DNA of 64,000 nt from Chryseobacterium vaccae (GTDB lineage: Bacteria; Bacteroidota; Bacteroidia; Flavobacteriales; Weeksellaceae): NCBI RefSeq assembly GCF_009602705.1, contig NZ_VSWH01000001.1:2976001-3040000 (forward strand), read 5' to 3'. The notes under the pieces are model-generated. The model did no database searches. It worked only from the letters and a program-made list of their open reading frames with translations, and had not been told where the DNA came from. The position numbers and the translations under genes were made by a program. Positions 43,686 through 53,017 of this stretch are shown here, piece by piece. How positions within the stretch are numbered: position 1 is the first letter of the stretch; every line of letters starts with the position of its first letter.

Positions 43686-45043
43686 GCTTTTATTTTTTTA
43701 TCATTCAGTGTCTGGTAGGCAATATAATATATTCCGTAAAAGACAATAACCGTCAGAATCAGGGCAATGGAAGCTGTGTTTTTCAGGAAATCCATGACGT
43801 AATCTTTAAAGATAAATTCCTGTGCGTAAATTCCGCTGTAGAAAGGATATACTTTTATAGCGGTTACAATCAGTCCTAAAACCAAAGGGAAAATCCAGGT
43901 GAATCTTTTGATGTAGGCTACAGTAACAAAAGCAGCAATATAGATAACGCACGACAGAATATCGTCCGTCTTTCCGGCCATAATTCCTTTTCTGAACTGA
44001 AAAAGCAGAAGCAATGTTATAACAGCAAGGTGTATTTTCTTTGCTTTGTTGGTATTGGCAGGAGCCAGGAATTTAATTTTATCATCAAACCGGATCATTA
44101 AAAGTGAAATAATATTAACGACAGGAATCCAGACCGAAGCGCCGGCAGCACCGTAATATTTATTTTTCAGAATACTTCTTTCTTTTAAAAACTGTCCTGT
44201 AAACCTGGAGCTGATCACAAAGAATATAATCAGAACTATCGTACTGATCCATCCGAACATATTCATATTTTTTCCAAAGAAATCCAATTCAAGCTTGAAT
44301 GCACTTTCAAGAAGGGCAAAAAAGACAAATATCACACTGGTGATCATAATGAAAGAAGTTGTCCAGAAATATCGCCCGGCGTATTCCAAAGCATTTTTTG
44401 AAAACGTATAAATATTTTCACCTTTCATGATACATCCCGTCAAAAATAAAAACGCTCCTAAATAAGCTGTACTTTTGATGCTGCTAAGGAAATAGTAAAT
44501 CAATGTGACGATAAATTCCGTTGATTTTGAATCATAAGAAGCAGAACCAATCAGATTTTCTATAAATCCTAAATCTGAATGATATAAAGAAAATAAAGCT
44601 AAATTCAACAGAAAAAGTTTTCCAATGATATTTTTACCTTCTGGTTTTTCTTCAGCCTGATACCTTTTGGCAATAACCCATACCGCGATAAGCTGCAGAA
44701 TAAGGTAGGTCCATTTTCTCAGGGTAACAGAATTGATACGTTCTTCAAACGAAACATAATAATCCACTATATCACGAATGTCTTTCATAAAGAAACAGAA
44801 CATCAACAGAAACGGAAGGATAATGAGAACAGACTTCCATCGTTTATTCACGATAAAATACCACAGAAAAAATAATGCATTGAGCGCATATGACAGATTA
44901 TCCAGTATTTTAGAGAAAGTATTGGGCTGCTCAGGATCAAAATATCGGGTCACAAAATCTGTAACCAGGCAGATTAGAAATAAAACCCAAAGGCTTTTAA
45001 CGGCTTTGAAAAGCTTCAACGACAAAAAATGGTTATTTTCCAT
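43682..45043 (-). CDS. Polytopic membrane protein
   Basis: This 453-residue protein has about ten to twelve predicted membrane helices spread over its length (for example FLLMFCFFM, LLLLFQF and LILTVIVFYGIYYIA). No conserved catalytic motif is seen and I do not recognise the family. It is convergent with the lipoprotein gene, with which it shares 4 bp. Divergent trpS lies upstream. Confidence 0.85.
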   Translation of the reverse strand: MENNHFLSLKLFKAVKSLWVLFLICLVTDFVTRYFDPEQPNTFSKILDNLSYALNALFFLWYFIVNKRWKSVLIILPFLLMFCFFMKDIRDIVDYYVSFEERINSVTLRKWTYLILQLIAVWVIAKRYQAEEKPEGKNIIGKLFLLNLALFSLYHSDLGFIENLIGSASYDSKSTEFIVTLIYYFLSSIKSTAYLGAFLFLTGCIMKGENIYTFSKNALEYAGRYFWTTSFIMITSVIFVFFALLESAFKLELDFFGKNMNMFGWISTIVLIIFFVISSRFTGQFLKERSILKNKYYGAAGASVWIPVVNIISLLMIRFDDKIKFLAPANTNKAKKIHLAVITLLLLFQFRKGIMAGKTDDILSCVIYIAAFVTVAYIKRFTWIFPLVLGLIVTAIKVYPFYSGIYAQEFIFKDYVMDFLKNTASIALILTVIVFYGIYYIAYQTLNDKKIKA

Positions 45044-45118
45044 GTTACAATGGTGTTTTTACAAATATAATCTAAAAATTGGTTACAGAGGTTTCTAAAA
45101 CATCCGTCTTAAAAAGAA

Positions 45119-45150
45119 TTTGCCAGCCACTGCAATCTTTAGTATTTTTG
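45119..45150 (+). promoter_or_regulatory. Promoter of trpS
   Basis: TTTG at 45119-45122 and TATTTTTG at 45143-45150 are 20 nt apart, an excellent match to the Bacteroidota -33/-7 promoter. It lies 32 bp upstream of the ATG. Confidence 0.75.
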
Positions 45151-45182
45151 TTTTTTATTTTTTAATCAAATAATTTAAACAA

Positions 45183-46151
45183 ATGTCAAGAATTCTTACC
45201 GGCATTCAAGCCACCGGAACTCCCCATCTTGGAAATCTTCTTGGGGCCATCATTCCTGCAATTGAACTTTCCAAACAGGAAGGAAATGAATCATTTTTAT
45301 TTATTGCGAATCTTCATACACTTACCCAGATTAAAGATGCGCAGACGTTAAGACAAAATACCTACGAGATAGCTGCGGCTTGGCTTGCTTGTGGACTAGA
45401 TACCGAAAAAACATTTTTCTACAGACAGAGTGATATCCCTGAAACCTGTGAACTATCTTGGCATTTATCATGTTTTTTTCCTTATCAAAGATTAACATTA
45501 GCTCATTCATTCAAAGATAAAGCAGACCGTCTTCAGGATGTAAATGCAGGGTTGTTTACATATCCAATCCTTATGGCTGCTGATATTTTATTATATGATG
45601 CGGAGATCGTTCCTGTAGGAAAAGACCAGCTTCAGCATCTGGAGTTTGCAAGAGACGTAGCTTCAAGGTTTAACAATCAGATGGGAGAAATTCTTGTTCT
45701 TCCTCAGTCTGAACTTCAGGAAGACACAAAATATGTTCCCGGAACAGACGGCCAGAAAATGTCAAAATCCAGAGGAAACATTATCAATATTTTCCTTCCT
45801 GAAAAAGAACTGAAAAAACAGGTCATGAGCATTGAAACGGATTCCAAGGCTCTGGAAGAGCCTAAAGATCCTGAAACCGACAAAGTTTTTGCCATCTATC
45901 AGCTGATTGCTACTCCTGAACAAACCGAAGAGCTGAGAGCAAAATATCTTGCCGGAAACTTTGGATACGGACATGCTAAAAAAGAATTGCTGGATCTTAT
46001 CCTGGTTCGTTTTGCCAAAGAAAGAGAAACGTTCGCTTATTATATGAACAATCTTGATGAGCTGGAAACAAAACTGCAGCAGGGTGCTGAGAAAACCAGA
46101 CCTGTTGCTCTGGAAACCCTTAAAAGAGTAAGAACAAGTTTAGGATTTTAA
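45183..46151 (+). CDS. trpS: Tryptophanyl-tRNA synthetase
   Basis: This 322-residue class Ic synthetase charges tRNA-Trp. The HIGH-type signature is PHLGN (residues 14-18) in GTPHLGNLLGA, and KMSKS lies at 192-196. Length matches bacterial TrpRS (about 325-335). It forms a single-gene transcript between a good promoter and a strong terminator. Confidence 0.96.
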   Translation: MSRILTGIQATGTPHLGNLLGAIIPAIELSKQEGNESFLFIANLHTLTQIKDAQTLRQNTYEIAAAWLACGLDTEKTFFYRQSDIPETCELSWHLSCFFPYQRLTLAHSFKDKADRLQDVNAGLFTYPILMAADILLYDAEIVPVGKDQLQHLEFARDVASRFNNQMGEILVLPQSELQEDTKYVPGTDGQKMSKSRGNIINIFLPEKELKKQVMSIETDSKALEEPKDPETDKVFAIYQLIATPEQTEELRAKYLAGNFGYGHAKKELLDLILVRFAKERETFAYYMNNLDELETKLQQGAEKTRPVALETLKRVRTSLGF

Positions 46152-46173
46152 TTCTGAATTTTAAAAATATAAG

Positions 46174-46210
46174 AAACAGGCTGCATCAGTTTTGATACAG
46201 CCTGTTTTTT
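46174..46210. terminator. Bidirectional intrinsic terminator
   Basis: An inverted repeat with 14-nt arms (46174-46187 and 46194-46207, one mismatch) is followed by T7 on plus. It lies between trpS and the convergent sensor kinase gene. Confidence 0.88.
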
Positions 46211-46226
46211 TATTGTATGGCTCTTT

Positions 46227-47510
46227 TCAGGTTTTATTTTTTGTAAGAATGAAGCTGTGCATTCCTTCTTCAAACTTATAAATCATCTCCCAGCCCGGAT
46301 ATTGTTTGATGATAGTCTTAATGATCGACAATCCCAGCCCGGTAGAGCTATGATCTGATCCCTGCTTATAAAAACGGGTAAATATCCTTGAAGAATCCAA
46401 AGGTTCAGAGACCCCGGTATTCCGGAAGATTATCCTGTTATCTTCAATGACAATATCTACAGCTCCTTCCTGATAAGTATATTTCACAGCATTTTTAAGC
46501 AGGTTGGAAAGCAGAATATCCGCAAGATCAGGATTGAAATCCGCAATAAAATATCCTTTTTCCTCTGTGCTCACTTTAATTTTTTTAAACTCGATAAAGT
46601 CTTCGTAATTTTTTATCAGCTCAGAAATCTTTTCATTAAAATCCAGTTTTGAAGTTTGATTAAACTGACTGTTTTCAATTTTAGAAAGCATCAGAAGAGA
46701 CTTGTTCAGCCCTGTCAACCTCCGTAGATCGCCTTTTACTTCGGTAAGAAGATGAAGACTGTTTTTGTCAAGATTTTCATTCTGAACCGCCAGATCAATC
46801 TTATTGATCACAATGGCCAAAGGGGTCTGAAGTTCATGCGATGCATTTTCAATAAACTGCTTCTGCTGATGAAAAACCAGTTCATTCCGCTCTATCATCT
46901 CATTGATTTCTACATTCAGCTCCTCAAACTCCGTAATTGAATAATCCTGAGATTCCTGAACAGAAGAGATCCCGAACTGATACTTTTTAAGCTTATCCAG
47001 GATTGCATAAAAAGGCCGCATTGCTTTATTCAAAAGATATCCATTGACCACCACAATACTGATGACAAGCAAAATATACAGTACAATTAAAGCTGTTGTG
47101 AGATCATACACCAATTCATCCTGTTCCACAGTGGATGTTCGTATTTCCAGGCGTTGACGTTTTCCGAACTGATCGATAAAATCCGTTTCAAGAACCCTGT
47201 AAGGCTGATCCTTATCATCATACTCCATATAAAACATTTTATTATACAGCCTGTTCTTCTCTTTATATTCCGATTCTGAAATAGGTTTGATTTTGAATTC
47301 ATTAAATCCGAAATCTTTGCTATCCAATAGTTTAGGATCATGATAAACAGCCTTAATAATCTGTATTTTGCGGTCTTTCAGTCCATCATCCACATTATCA
47401 TAGACCTCATCCAGAATATAGGCATAGAAAAGTCCTGCCCATACTGCAATAATCAGCAGAAGGATGACGATCAGATATTTTATCGTGTAATATTTTAATG
47501 AAACTTTCAT
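46227..47510 (-). CDS. Sensor histidine kinase
   Basis: This 427-residue kinase has a membrane helix at about 10-30, a periplasmic sensor of about 100 residues, a second helix near 138-158 and a HAMP-like linker. The H box NASHELQTPL has phosphoryl-accepting His225. The N box NLLKNAVKYT and the G box STGLGLSIIK follow. Its start codon overlaps the regulator's stop by one base. The signal is unknown, but PepSY-like genes just upstream suggest an envelope or metal-related input. Confidence 0.94.
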   Translation of the reverse strand: MKVSLKYYTIKYLIVILLLIIAVWAGLFYAYILDEVYDNVDDGLKDRKIQIIKAVYHDPKLLDSKDFGFNEFKIKPISESEYKEKNRLYNKMFYMEYDDKDQPYRVLETDFIDQFGKRQRLEIRTSTVEQDELVYDLTTALIVLYILLVISIVVVNGYLLNKAMRPFYAILDKLKKYQFGISSVQESQDYSITEFEELNVEINEMIERNELVFHQQKQFIENASHELQTPLAIVINKIDLAVQNENLDKNSLHLLTEVKGDLRRLTGLNKSLLMLSKIENSQFNQTSKLDFNEKISELIKNYEDFIEFKKIKVSTEEKGYFIADFNPDLADILLSNLLKNAVKYTYQEGAVDIVIEDNRIIFRNTGVSEPLDSSRIFTRFYKQGSDHSSTGLGLSIIKTIIKQYPGWEMIYKFEEGMHSFILTKNKT

Positions 47511-48181
47511 CAGACAAATTTATATCCTATTCCGTAAACAGCCTGAAAATCGGCTTCTGCATGAAGTGCTTTTAATTTTTTGCGGAGATTTTTAATCTGG
47601 GAATAAATAAAATCCAGACTGTCAGCCTGATCAATATAATCTCCCCATATCGCTTCTGCCAAGGTAGTTTTCTGAAGCGTTTTTTCCGGCTGAATCACAA
47701 AATAGTATAACAGATCATATTCTTTCCTGTTCAGAACCAACTCTTCACTGCCTACTTTCACAATCCTGTTTTCCGGATCAACAGAAATATTCTTGTATAT
47801 GATTGTATTTTCCCCGTCCTGATTCTTTCTGCGGATTACAGAACGGATTCTCGCCATCAATTCTGCAAGATGGAATGGTTTCGCCAGATAATCATCTGCC
47901 CCTATTTCCAGCCCGGCCACTTTATCATCTACAGAGTCTTTAGCCGATAAAATGATCACAGGATCTTTTTTATGCATTTTTTTGATCTCCCTCAACAGTT
48001 CAATACCGTTTCCGTCCGGGAGCATAATATCCAGAAGGATACAGTCATATTCATAAGAAATGATCTTTTCAAGCCCCGAGCTGTAGTCTTCAGCATATTC
48101 CACAATAAACTGTTCAGCTTCCAGAAAACTCTGTACAGTTTCCCGCAGTTGTGGTTCGTCCTCTATGATTAAAATCTTCAT
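47510..48181 (-). CDS. OmpR-family response regulator
   Basis: This 223-residue regulator has a receiver domain with phospho-acceptor Asp51 in CILLDIMLPDG and the acidic pocket IEDEP (residues 6-10). A C-terminal winged-helix DNA-binding domain begins near 125 (ENRIVKVGSEELVLNRKEYDLLYY). It pairs with the histidine kinase that overlaps it by 1 bp. Likely targets include its neighbours, but no binding site is visible. Confidence 0.95.
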   Translation of the reverse strand: MKILIIEDEPQLRETVQSFLEAEQFIVEYAEDYSSGLEKIISYEYDCILLDIMLPDGNGIELLREIKKMHKKDPVIILSAKDSVDDKVAGLEIGADDYLAKPFHLAELMARIRSVIRRKNQDGENTIIYKNISVDPENRIVKVGSEELVLNRKEYDLLYYFVIQPEKTLQKTTLAEAIWGDYIDQADSLDFIYSQIKNLRKKLKALHAEADFQAVYGIGYKFV

Positions 48182-48285
48182 ACCAATTGTAGTTTATCTG
48201 CAGTCAGCAGGAATGGTTCCGTTAAACACTATCAAATATATAAAATTATAACCTCCCGATCTGGAGGCTATAATTGATCTTTTAT

Positions 48286-48522
48286 TTAAAAATTGGTTTT
48301 TATATGTCGTCCGTCTGCATCAAAAGTGAGGCAAAGGCCATTCATCAGACTTATTTTGTAAGCATTGAATTTTTTCTCAATAGAATCTACAATGCTGCAT
48401 GGATAGTGTTTTGTTAAAAAAGACACTATTATTTTTCTTACTCTTCCGGATGAAGTATTTCCTCCGTTTCCGTTGATTATATTCCAGTTTACCATAATAT
48501 CAGGATTTAAAGTGTTCATCAA
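48286..48522 (-). CDS. Small PepSY-like protein without signal peptide
   Basis: This 78-residue protein aligns by eye with one repeat of the upstream PepSY-like protein: FLTKHYPCSIVDSIEKK and ISLMNGLCLTFDADGRHIK match FNPNTYIV-like and KAELSNGLDLEFDSKGN segments. It lacks a signal peptide, so it may be cytosolic or degraded. It starts 9 bp downstream of the upstream gene and is probably a truncated duplicate. Possible pseudogene. Confidence 0.65.
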   Translation of the reverse strand: MMNTLNPDIMVNWNIINGNGGNTSSGRVRKIIVSFLTKHYPCSIVDSIEKKFNAYKISLMNGLCLTFDADGRHIKTNF

Positions 48523-48531
48523 TACGTTGTA

Positions 48532-48981
48532 TTAGTCATCAATTTTTTTGAAGTTTCCTTTGCTGTCGAATTCCAGATCCAGACCGTTGGAAAGTTCTGC
48601 TTTGTAAGACCATCTTTCCTTCTCAATTTTCACGATATACGTATTCGGAAAGTTCTTGGAAGCATAATTTCTGATGGAAGCGGGGATAAATCCATATGGT
48701 AGTTTCTGATGTTTTCCGTCTACTTCTTTCCAGTTTCCGCTGCTGTCAAATTCTACTTTCGTTCCATTAGCCAGATATACTTTATATTCATCAACACCAT
48801 AGATCGCTCTGTCTTCAATGACTGAACCTACAGCAATTCCTTTAAAGTTAGCAGCAAGAAAGTTCTTTGCGGTTTTGGGAAGCTGATTGGCATTGATGGC
48901 TCTGTCCTGTGCGAATATAAAACCACTTGCCATCATAAAGATTAACATAAATGCTCCGGTAATTTTTCTAAAATTTTTCAT
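48532..48981 (-). CDS. Exported PepSY-like protein (two beta-strand repeats)
   Basis: I choose the ATG at 48981 because it gives a normal signal peptide ending GFIFAQD; an in-frame ATG at 49098 would add 39 residues with no extra logic. The mature protein has two copies of a repeat ending YKVYLANGTKVEFDSSGNWK and YKAELSNGLDLEFDSKGNFK, the DUF2874/PepSY-like pattern. Such proteins often neighbour two-component systems in Bacteroidota. Here the regulator and kinase genes lie downstream on the same strand. Likely a periplasmic modulator. Confidence 0.85.
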   Translation of the reverse strand: MKNFRKITGAFMLIFMMASGFIFAQDRAINANQLPKTAKNFLAANFKGIAVGSVIEDRAIYGVDEYKVYLANGTKVEFDSSGNWKEVDGKHQKLPYGFIPASIRNYASKNFPNTYIVKIEKERWSYKAELSNGLDLEFDSKGNFKKIDD

Positions 48982-49158
48982 AATGCTATATTTTTCTGTT
49001 GTTATTCTGGAGCAAAGTTCAGAATCAATTTGGGAAAGAATTAGGAAAGGAAGAAAATGAATGAAAAAAATAAGAATGTAGATATTGGTTATGATCAATA
49101 CATTTTCTCAACGCAAAGTCGGTGATTGACACCGTTGATTTCAGAAAGTAAAAAAGGA

Positions 49159-49198
49159 CATCAACTCTGTCGAATCGATGAAGCAGATATATTAACCA
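49159..49198. repeat. Degenerate intergenic repeat, copy B
   Basis: A 40-bp stretch agreeing at about 32 positions with 19254-19293, including TCGATGAAGC and TTAACCA. Both copies lie in intergenic gaps more than 29 kb apart. Confidence 0.55.
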
Positions 49199-49341
49199 AT
49201 TAAAAAATCTGCTGATTTATGAGGGAAATTTTCGCCCGCAGATCGAGCAGATAACGCAGATATTTTACTTTCTGCGTATTATTATTTTGCTGTAAAACAT
49301 TATAAGTTTTTGAAACCTATACCTTTTATTTTTAGCGTAAA

Positions 49342-49385
49342 CATCTTCTGATTTGAGAGATAAAATATTCCCAAATCAGAAGATG
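49342..49385 (-). terminator. Terminator-like hairpin downstream of the HAD nucleotidase
   Basis: A perfect 14-bp inverted repeat has arms at 49342-49355 and 49372-49385 with a 16-nt loop. It lies just past the stop of the minus-strand nucleotidase gene. The T-tract on minus is short (TTTACGC), so termination may be weaker than usual. Confidence 0.7.
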
Positions 49386-49403
49386 CTTTTATGTTAAGAG
49401 TTA

Positions 49404-50099
49404 TTACAGATATTCTTTAATCTGTTGAAGGTGGGTAATAGCTTTCAGCCCATCCCTCTGTTTATCTTCCTTATAAACATTGAAAAAGATGGCATCCATT
49501 CCGAAATCTGTTGCTCCCATAGCATCTGCAATCCAGTCATCACCAATCAGAATACTTTCTTCTTTTTTCGCTTCAGAAAGTGCCAAGGAGTATTCGAAAA
49601 TTTTAGGATCAGGCTTTCTTATCCCTATGGCATCTGCACTGGTAATGGTTTTGAAATAAGGGGCAATTCCGGATAGCGTACATTTTCTTTCCGTTACTTC
49701 CTGAAAACCATTGGAAATAATGTGAAGGGTATAATTTTTCGCCTTTAAATATTCCAGAACATCTTCTGCTCCTTCTACCAATTCATTATAACCCACGATA
49801 TTATCGAGGAAATTTTCTTCAAAATAAAGGGAAAGTTCTTTATTATCTACTCCAAAATGCTGAAAAGTATCATAAAAACGATGTTCTCTCAGGTATTCTT
49901 TACCAATAATTCCGTCTCTGATCTTTTCCCAGAGATCTTCGTTGATGTCATGGTAGACGGAATGAAACTCTTCAAAGTCAATATTATATCTCGAAGTGAT
50001 ATCCTGAGCTTCAAAAAGATCCTTAATAGTCAGATAGGCATTTCTGCGGTGATCCCAAAGCGTATTGTCGAGATCAAAAAAAACGTGCTGCATTTTCAT
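49404..50099 (-). CDS. YjjG-type HAD pyrimidine nucleotidase
   Basis: The start is set at the ATG at 50099 (MKMQHVFFD); one at 50108 would add three residues. The 231-residue protein has the HAD motif I DLDNTLWD (phosphorylated Asp), motif II ISNGF and motif IV-like GDDWIADAMGA. The sequence fits YjjG, which dephosphorylates noncanonical pyrimidine nucleotides. Its start lies close to a 44-codon ORF that lies downstream of a sigma factor gene, so the three genes may form one operon. Confidence 0.9.
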   Translation of the reverse strand: MKMQHVFFDLDNTLWDHRRNAYLTIKDLFEAQDITSRYNIDFEEFHSVYHDINEDLWEKIRDGIIGKEYLREHRFYDTFQHFGVDNKELSLYFEENFLDNIVGYNELVEGAEDVLEYLKAKNYTLHIISNGFQEVTERKCTLSGIAPYFKTITSADAIGIRKPDPKIFEYSLALSEAKKEESILIGDDWIADAMGATDFGMDAIFFNVYKEDKQRDGLKAITHLQQIKEYL

Positions 50100-50119
50100 A
50101 CAGCACAAAGTTAATCATT

Positions 50120-50254
50120 TTAATTTTTCAAAATAGGATAACTTTTGCCCTTGCTTTTCACAATTTCAATGCTTTTGGAAAAGTTGAGCAAAAAATCAAT
50201 TGTTTGTTTCTTAGGTTTCAAAGTTTTCACTTTTAAGGAATCATTTTTTTTCAT
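50120..50254 (-). CDS. 44-residue basic protein, unannotated small ORF
   Basis: An ATG at 50254 opens a 44-codon frame ending at TAA at 50120. The product is highly basic, with Lys clusters LKPKKQ and VKSKGKSYP around a hydrophobic IDFLLNFSKSIEIV helix. This KPKKxTIDFLLNFSK pattern recurs, as I recall, in small conserved flavobacterial proteins. It lies 49 bp after the sigma factor stop and 20 bp before the nucleotidase start, consistent with an operon. Function unknown; an RNA- or ribosome-binding role would fit the charge, but this is speculation. Confidence 0.65.
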   Translation of the reverse strand: MKKNDSLKVKTLKPKKQTIDFLLNFSKSIEIVKSKGKSYPILKN

Positions 50255-50302
50255 AGGCGAAGAATGTTTTCCTTTAAACGTGAAATTTTTAAAAATATTA
50301 TC

Positions 50303-50893
50303 CTATCGTGTCAATACAATATTATTTTCATCCATGATTTTTCTCAGGTTAATCAGTGCATACCGCACTCTGCCCAAGGTGGTATTAATACTCATATTGG
50401 TATGATCAGCGATTTCTTTGAAGCTTAACCCGTCAAAAAATCTTAATTTGATCACTTCCTGCTGATTTTGTGGTAAAAACTGAAGCATTCTCAGTAAATC
50501 CTCCTGAATCTGAAGAGTAACCAATTGATCTTCAATATTTTCCGAAGGTTCTCTGATCAGATCAAAAATAGAATACTCATCGGTTTCAAAAGTTGTTTCT
50601 GAAACTTTGACGTTTTTTGCTTTCACTCTGAAATGATCAATAATAAGGTTGTGTGCGATCCGCTTTGCCCAAAGAATGAATTTTCCTTCTTCGTTGTAAC
50701 GTCCTTCTTTCAACATCACGATAATCTTCATGAATGTGTCCTGAAAAACATCATTGGCCAGATCTTCATCATTAATTTTGTAAAAAATGAATGTAAACAG
50801 TTCTCTCTGATGACGATGGATAAGGGTTGATAAGGCCTCCTCGTCTCCTTTCTGGTAAAGGGAAATTAGTAAGCTGTCCGTTTTTGATTTCAT
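50303..50893 (-). CDS. ECF-type RNA polymerase sigma factor
   Basis: The start at 50893 (MKSKTDSLLISLYQKGDEEAL) leaves a normal N-terminus; an ATG at 50947 would add 18 residues. The 196-residue protein has sigma-70 region 2 (VFQDTFMKII, FILWAKRIAHN) and region 4 (PQNQQEVIKLRFFDGLSFKEIADHTNMS). No anti-sigma gene is adjacent. A small ORF and the nucleotidase gene lie downstream. Confidence 0.9.
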   Translation of the reverse strand: MKSKTDSLLISLYQKGDEEALSTLIHRHQRELFTFIFYKINDEDLANDVFQDTFMKIIVMLKEGRYNEEGKFILWAKRIAHNLIIDHFRVKAKNVKVSETTFETDEYSIFDLIREPSENIEDQLVTLQIQEDLLRMLQFLPQNQQEVIKLRFFDGLSFKEIADHTNMSINTTLGRVRYALINLRKIMDENNIVLTR

Positions 50894-51090
50894 AACTCTT
50901 CTCAATAATAAAATATTTGCAGACCAGCAATTCTCCAGATATTTCATCTGGCTCTAGCCGTAAATACAAAACAGTTTTTTAGAGTAAAGTAAAATCAATA
51001 GGCGGTACAATTATTATATGGTGTAAATATAATAATTTTTTAATAACTGTTAACCTATTATTAATTTTTTCCAAAAAAATTTAAAAAAAA

Positions 51091-51582
51091 TCACTTAAAC
51101 ATATCGTGAATAAAGACAGTAGGGACATTTAATGTAAAATTAATATTTAGTCCTTTCATCTCTTTTCCGTTTAATCTGGTATCTCCAATCGGAAAAGCAT
51201 ACCCTCCGGTAAGATCCAGCATCCCAAAAAGTGTAACGCCCACTTTGGGAGCAACATATTTATTCGTTCCTTCTGCACCTACCAGAAAATAATAAGAATG
51301 ATAAAAATCTACGTTTTTTTCGAAATTAAGAAGAACATCTGCCTGAAGTTTCGGCATGATAGCAAATTTTGAATTTGTAGAACCCATCATAGCTGATGCT
51401 CCAAGCCTGTAAATCACATCATCATTCTTCAGGAAAAGCAGTTTCCCGCCCACGTCTCCAAAACTCTGGTTCTGGTATGTATATCCTACACTGACCATCT
51501 TATGCATCGTGTACTGTGCTTTGGCCGCTATGCTCAGGAAAAATATTGAAAGTAGGGTAACCGCCGTTCTAAAACTCATCAT
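51091..51582 (-). CDS. Exported protein with outer-membrane barrel-like features
   Basis: This 163-residue protein has a signal peptide ending AKAQ (about residue 22). The mature region alternates aromatic and small residues (VSVGYTYQ, YYFLVGAEG, VGVTLFGMLDLTGGYAFP) and resembles a small outer-membrane barrel, but lacks a clear C-terminal barrel signature. It lies upstream of the metK terminator region on the same strand. Function unknown. Confidence 0.8.
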   Translation of the reverse strand: MMSFRTAVTLLSIFFLSIAAKAQYTMHKMVSVGYTYQNQSFGDVGGKLLFLKNDDVIYRLGASAMMGSTNSKFAIMPKLQADVLLNFEKNVDFYHSYYFLVGAEGTNKYVAPKVGVTLFGMLDLTGGYAFPIGDTRLNGKEMKGLNINFTLNVPTVFIHDMFK

Positions 51583-51607
51583 CTTTAATTTATTTATAAT
51601 GTAAAAT

Positions 51608-51641
51608 TAAAAAAAACTGCCTTACCCGAAGATAAAGCAGT
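51608..51641 (-). terminator. Intrinsic terminator of metK
   Basis: On the minus strand an 11-bp stem (with three G-U pairs) and a UUCG tetraloop are followed by U8 (51608-51615). It lies 26 bp past the metK stop and is a textbook intrinsic terminator. Confidence 0.9.
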
Positions 51642-51666
51642 CTATTTATTCTATATGAAGAAAAAA

Positions 51667-52947
51667 TTAAATTCCGAAAGCGGCTTTAATCTCATCTACT
51701 TTATCTAATTTTTCCCATGTAAAGAATTCAAGATCTTTCAGGGTAATCTCATTTTTCTGGCCTTTGTTGAACGTTTTGTCAGCTACATAATGTTCTTTCC
51801 CCATATGCCCGTAAGAAGCTGTTTCCTGATAGATTGGGTTTCTTAATTTCAGATGCTGCTCAATAGCATAAGGTCTTAAATCAAAAATAGAAGATACTTT
51901 TTTAGCAATATCACCATCGTGAAGATCTACTTTTGCGGTTCCATATGTATTGATATATAAACCACAAGGCTCAGCTACCCCAATTGCATAAGAAACCTGT
52001 ACCAAAACTTCATCAGCGATCCCTGCTGCCACAAGGTTTTTTGCAATGTGTCTGGTAGCGTATGCTGCACTTCTGTCCACTTTTGAAGGATCTTTTCCAG
52101 AGAAAGCACCACCACCGTGAGCTCCTTTTCCTCCGTAAGTATCAACGATGATTTTTCTTCCTGTAAGACCTGTATCTCCGTGAGGACCTCCGATTACAAA
52201 CTTACCCGTTGGGTTGATATGATATTTGATCTCGTCATTAAATAAAGCTTTGATATCATCAGACTGTTGTGCCACCACTCTTGGAATAAGAATATTCTTG
52301 ATATCTTCACGAATTTTGTTCAGCATTTCCTCTTCTGTTCCGAAATCATCATGCTGGGTAGATACTACGATAGAGTCAATTCTTACCGGCTTGTGGTCAT
52401 CAGAATACTCAATTGTTACCTGGCTTTTTGCATCTGGTCTAAGGTAAGCAATTTCTTTACCCTCTCTTCTTACTGCAGAAAGTTCTTTAAGGATAGTATG
52501 AGCAAGATCCAATGCAAGCGGCATATAATTAGCCGTTTCATTGGTTGCATATCCGAACATCATCCCCTGGTCTCCAGCTCCCTGTGCGTTAGCTTTTGCG
52601 TCGAAAGACTCATCGTTTACTGCTCTGTCAACTCCTTGGTTGATATCCGGAGACTGTTCGTGAATGGCAGAAATAACCCCGCACGAATCTCCATTAAACA
52701 TATATTCTCCTTTGGTATACCCTATTCCGTTGATCACATCTCTTGCGATGGTCTGTACATCAAGATAGGCATCAGATTTTACTTCTCCGGCCAAAACAAC
52801 CTGCCCCGTAGTTACCAATGTTTCACAGGCTACTTTAGAGTCTTTGTCATAAGCCAGAAAATGATCGATTAAAGCATCGGAGATCTGATCGGCGATTTTA
52901 TCCGGATGTCCTTCTGAAACTGATTCAGACGTAAATAAATAAGACAT
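51667..52947 (-). CDS. metK: S-adenosylmethionine synthetase
   Basis: This 426-residue enzyme makes SAM from methionine and ATP. The start [11 protein letters not shown] is the family signature, [12 protein letters not shown] carries the second block and the [19 protein letters not shown] region the third. Length is longer than E. coli MetK (384) but typical for Bacteroidota. A SAM-II-like riboswitch and a good promoter lie upstream; the riboswitch predicts feedback control by SAM. Confidence 0.97.
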   Translation of the reverse strand: MSYLFTSESVSEGHPDKIADQISDALIDHFLAYDKDSKVACETLVTTGQVVLAGEVKSDAYLDVQTIARDVINGIGYTKGEYMFNGDSCGVISAIHEQSPDINQGVDRAVNDESFDAKANAQGAGDQGMMFGYATNETANYMPLALDLAHTILKELSAVRREGKEIAYLRPDAKSQVTIEYSDDHKPVRIDSIVVSTQHDDFGTEEEMLNKIREDIKNILIPRVVAQQSDDIKALFNDEIKYHINPTGKFVIGGPHGDTGLTGRKIIVDTYGGKGAHGGGAFSGKDPSKVDRSAAYATRHIAKNLVAAGIADEVLVQVSYAIGVAEPCGLYINTYGTAKVDLHDGDIAKKVSSIFDLRPYAIEQHLKLRNPIYQETASYGHMGKEHYVADKTFNKGQKNEITLKDLEFFTWEKLDKVDEIKAAFGI

Positions 52948-53017
52948 ATTATTCTTTGTTTTTTTAGATTAAAAAATAGAGGAAGAAAATTAAGAATAAA
53001 TTGCCCGGAAAAAGAAA

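Larger units (their letters stand above)
48982..49403. other. Noncoding gap with repeat and hairpin
   Basis: No ORF is supported in this 422-bp gap. It carries a degenerate repeat at 49159-49198 related to 19254-19293, and a terminator-like hairpin at 49342-49385. The rest shows no recognised signal. Confidence 0.6.

Noticed and set aside
48982..49098. N-terminal extension of the PepSY-like protein from the ATG at 49098
   Set aside because: The extension adds a non-signal hydrophobic stretch ahead of a perfect signal peptide beginning at 48981.
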